Shown here one piece after another: positions 63,749 through 64,000 of a DNA stretch of 64,000 nt (the stretch's first letter is position 1; each line of letters opens with the position of its first letter). Source of the stretch: Shewanella hanedai. GTDB taxonomy: Bacteria > Pseudomonadota > Gammaproteobacteria > Enterobacterales > Shewanellaceae. Position numbers and translations under genes: made by a program. Where the stretch lies: contig NZ_VKGK01000011.1 of assembly GCF_007197645.1 (NCBI RefSeq), positions 1-64,000 on the forward strand, in the 5' to 3' direction. The notes beneath the pieces were generated by a model. That model saw nothing but the letters and a program-made list of their open reading frames with translations, was not told where the DNA came from and did not search any database.

Positions 63749-64000
63749 GACGCTCTCCTTTGCTCAACATTGGTGCCCACAGCCCGATTTGAATCGGTCA
63801 CCGTTGCCACTTTAATTTGGGTTTGAATACGTGACTTACTGCCATCTTGGAAGGTGATCACGGTATCGATATCGACATGAGGATCGCCCTTGTAAATTGA
63901 GTCGATAATGTCGCCATACTTCTCAGCAATCACGCCACGTCTGACCTTACGAGTACGGGTTAGCTCGCCATCATCGGCGTCCAGTTCTTTGTATAACAAG
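63745..64000 (-). CDS. Long-chain acyl-CoA synthetase, C-terminal end (cut by window edge)
   Basis: The last 84 residues of an AMP-forming acyl-CoA synthetase of the long-chain (FAA1-like) group. KELDADDGELTRTRKVRRGV is the family's C-terminal lysine region that carries the adenylation-domain catalytic Lys; then IAEKYGDIIDSIYKGD. The rest of the gene is beyond base 64000. Its place in the transporter operon suggests the imported compound is activated to a CoA ester. Confidence 0.85.
   Translation of the reverse strand, partial: LLYKELDADDGELTRTRKVRRGVIAEKYGDIIDSIYKGDPHVDIDTVITFQDGSKSRIQTQIKVATVTDSNRAVGTNVEQRRAS

Overview
The window reads as chromosomal DNA of a marine gammaproteobacterium, most likely Shewanella or a close relative. 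The main support is a pfaR-pfaA-pfaB-pfaC-pfaD cluster for anaerobic-type synthesis of long-chain omega-3 polyunsaturated fatty acids, a hallmark of cold and deep-sea Shewanella and related genera. A complete kynurenine-pathway operon, the style of small exported proteins, and short dispersed repeats fit the same assignment. No rRNA, tRNA or CRISPR array was seen.

Layout. 1-660: the 3' end of a group II intron (domains V and VI) splits a PatB/MalY-type aminotransferase gene read on the opposite strand. 0.9-2.1 kb: a SigZ-like ECF sigma factor and an NTF2-like protein. 2.5-21.3 kb: the PUFA synthase cluster. pfaR, pfaA, pfaB and pfaC are coupled by one-base stop/start overlaps, pfaD follows an 83-base gap with two hairpins, and two terminators close the unit. 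21.5-24.4 kb: a membrane protein, a long RecX-like protein and a methyltransferase. 24.6-28.7 kb (minus): a TonB-dependent receptor and a sodium-dependent (NSS) transporter. 29.0-38.2 kb (plus): nine tightly packed genes that take tryptophan through kynurenine, 3-hydroxyanthranilate and 2-aminomuconate to 2-oxopent-4-enoate.

38.7-42.4 kb (minus) is the most unusual part: a visibly AT-richer three-gene operon made of an alpha/beta-hydrolase with a C-terminal extension, a small middle protein and a DUF3732-type ABC ATPase with a zinc-hook-like CPVC motif. This matches the predicted ABC-three-component (ABC-3C) biological conflict systems. Together with a neighbouring lipoprotein gene it sits between two direct copies of an approximately 88-base dispersed repeat.

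43-56 kb is an accessory stretch of secreted or lipid-anchored proteins. It holds a subtilisin-like protease with seven 50-residue repeats, a lipoprotein gene broken by a frameshift and a stop codon, an Fn3 protein, a MITE-like element, a LysR regulator divergent from an NTF2-like gene, and small hypotheticals. 56.3-58.0 kb is proS. 58.1-64.0 kb (minus) is an operon with a PaaK-like CoA ligase, a branched-chain-type ABC transporter (LivF, binding protein, LivM, LivH) and, cut by the window edge, the C-terminus of a long-chain acyl-CoA synthetase.

Two pathways dominate. In the PUFA synthase, PfaA, PfaB, PfaC and PfaD form a multi-enzyme complex whose ACPs must be activated by a phosphopantetheinyl transferase (PfaE) that is not encoded here. 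In the tryptophan operon the last steps (hydratase, aldolase) are also missing and must lie elsewhere. Family names come from recognising sequence motifs; no database search was run.
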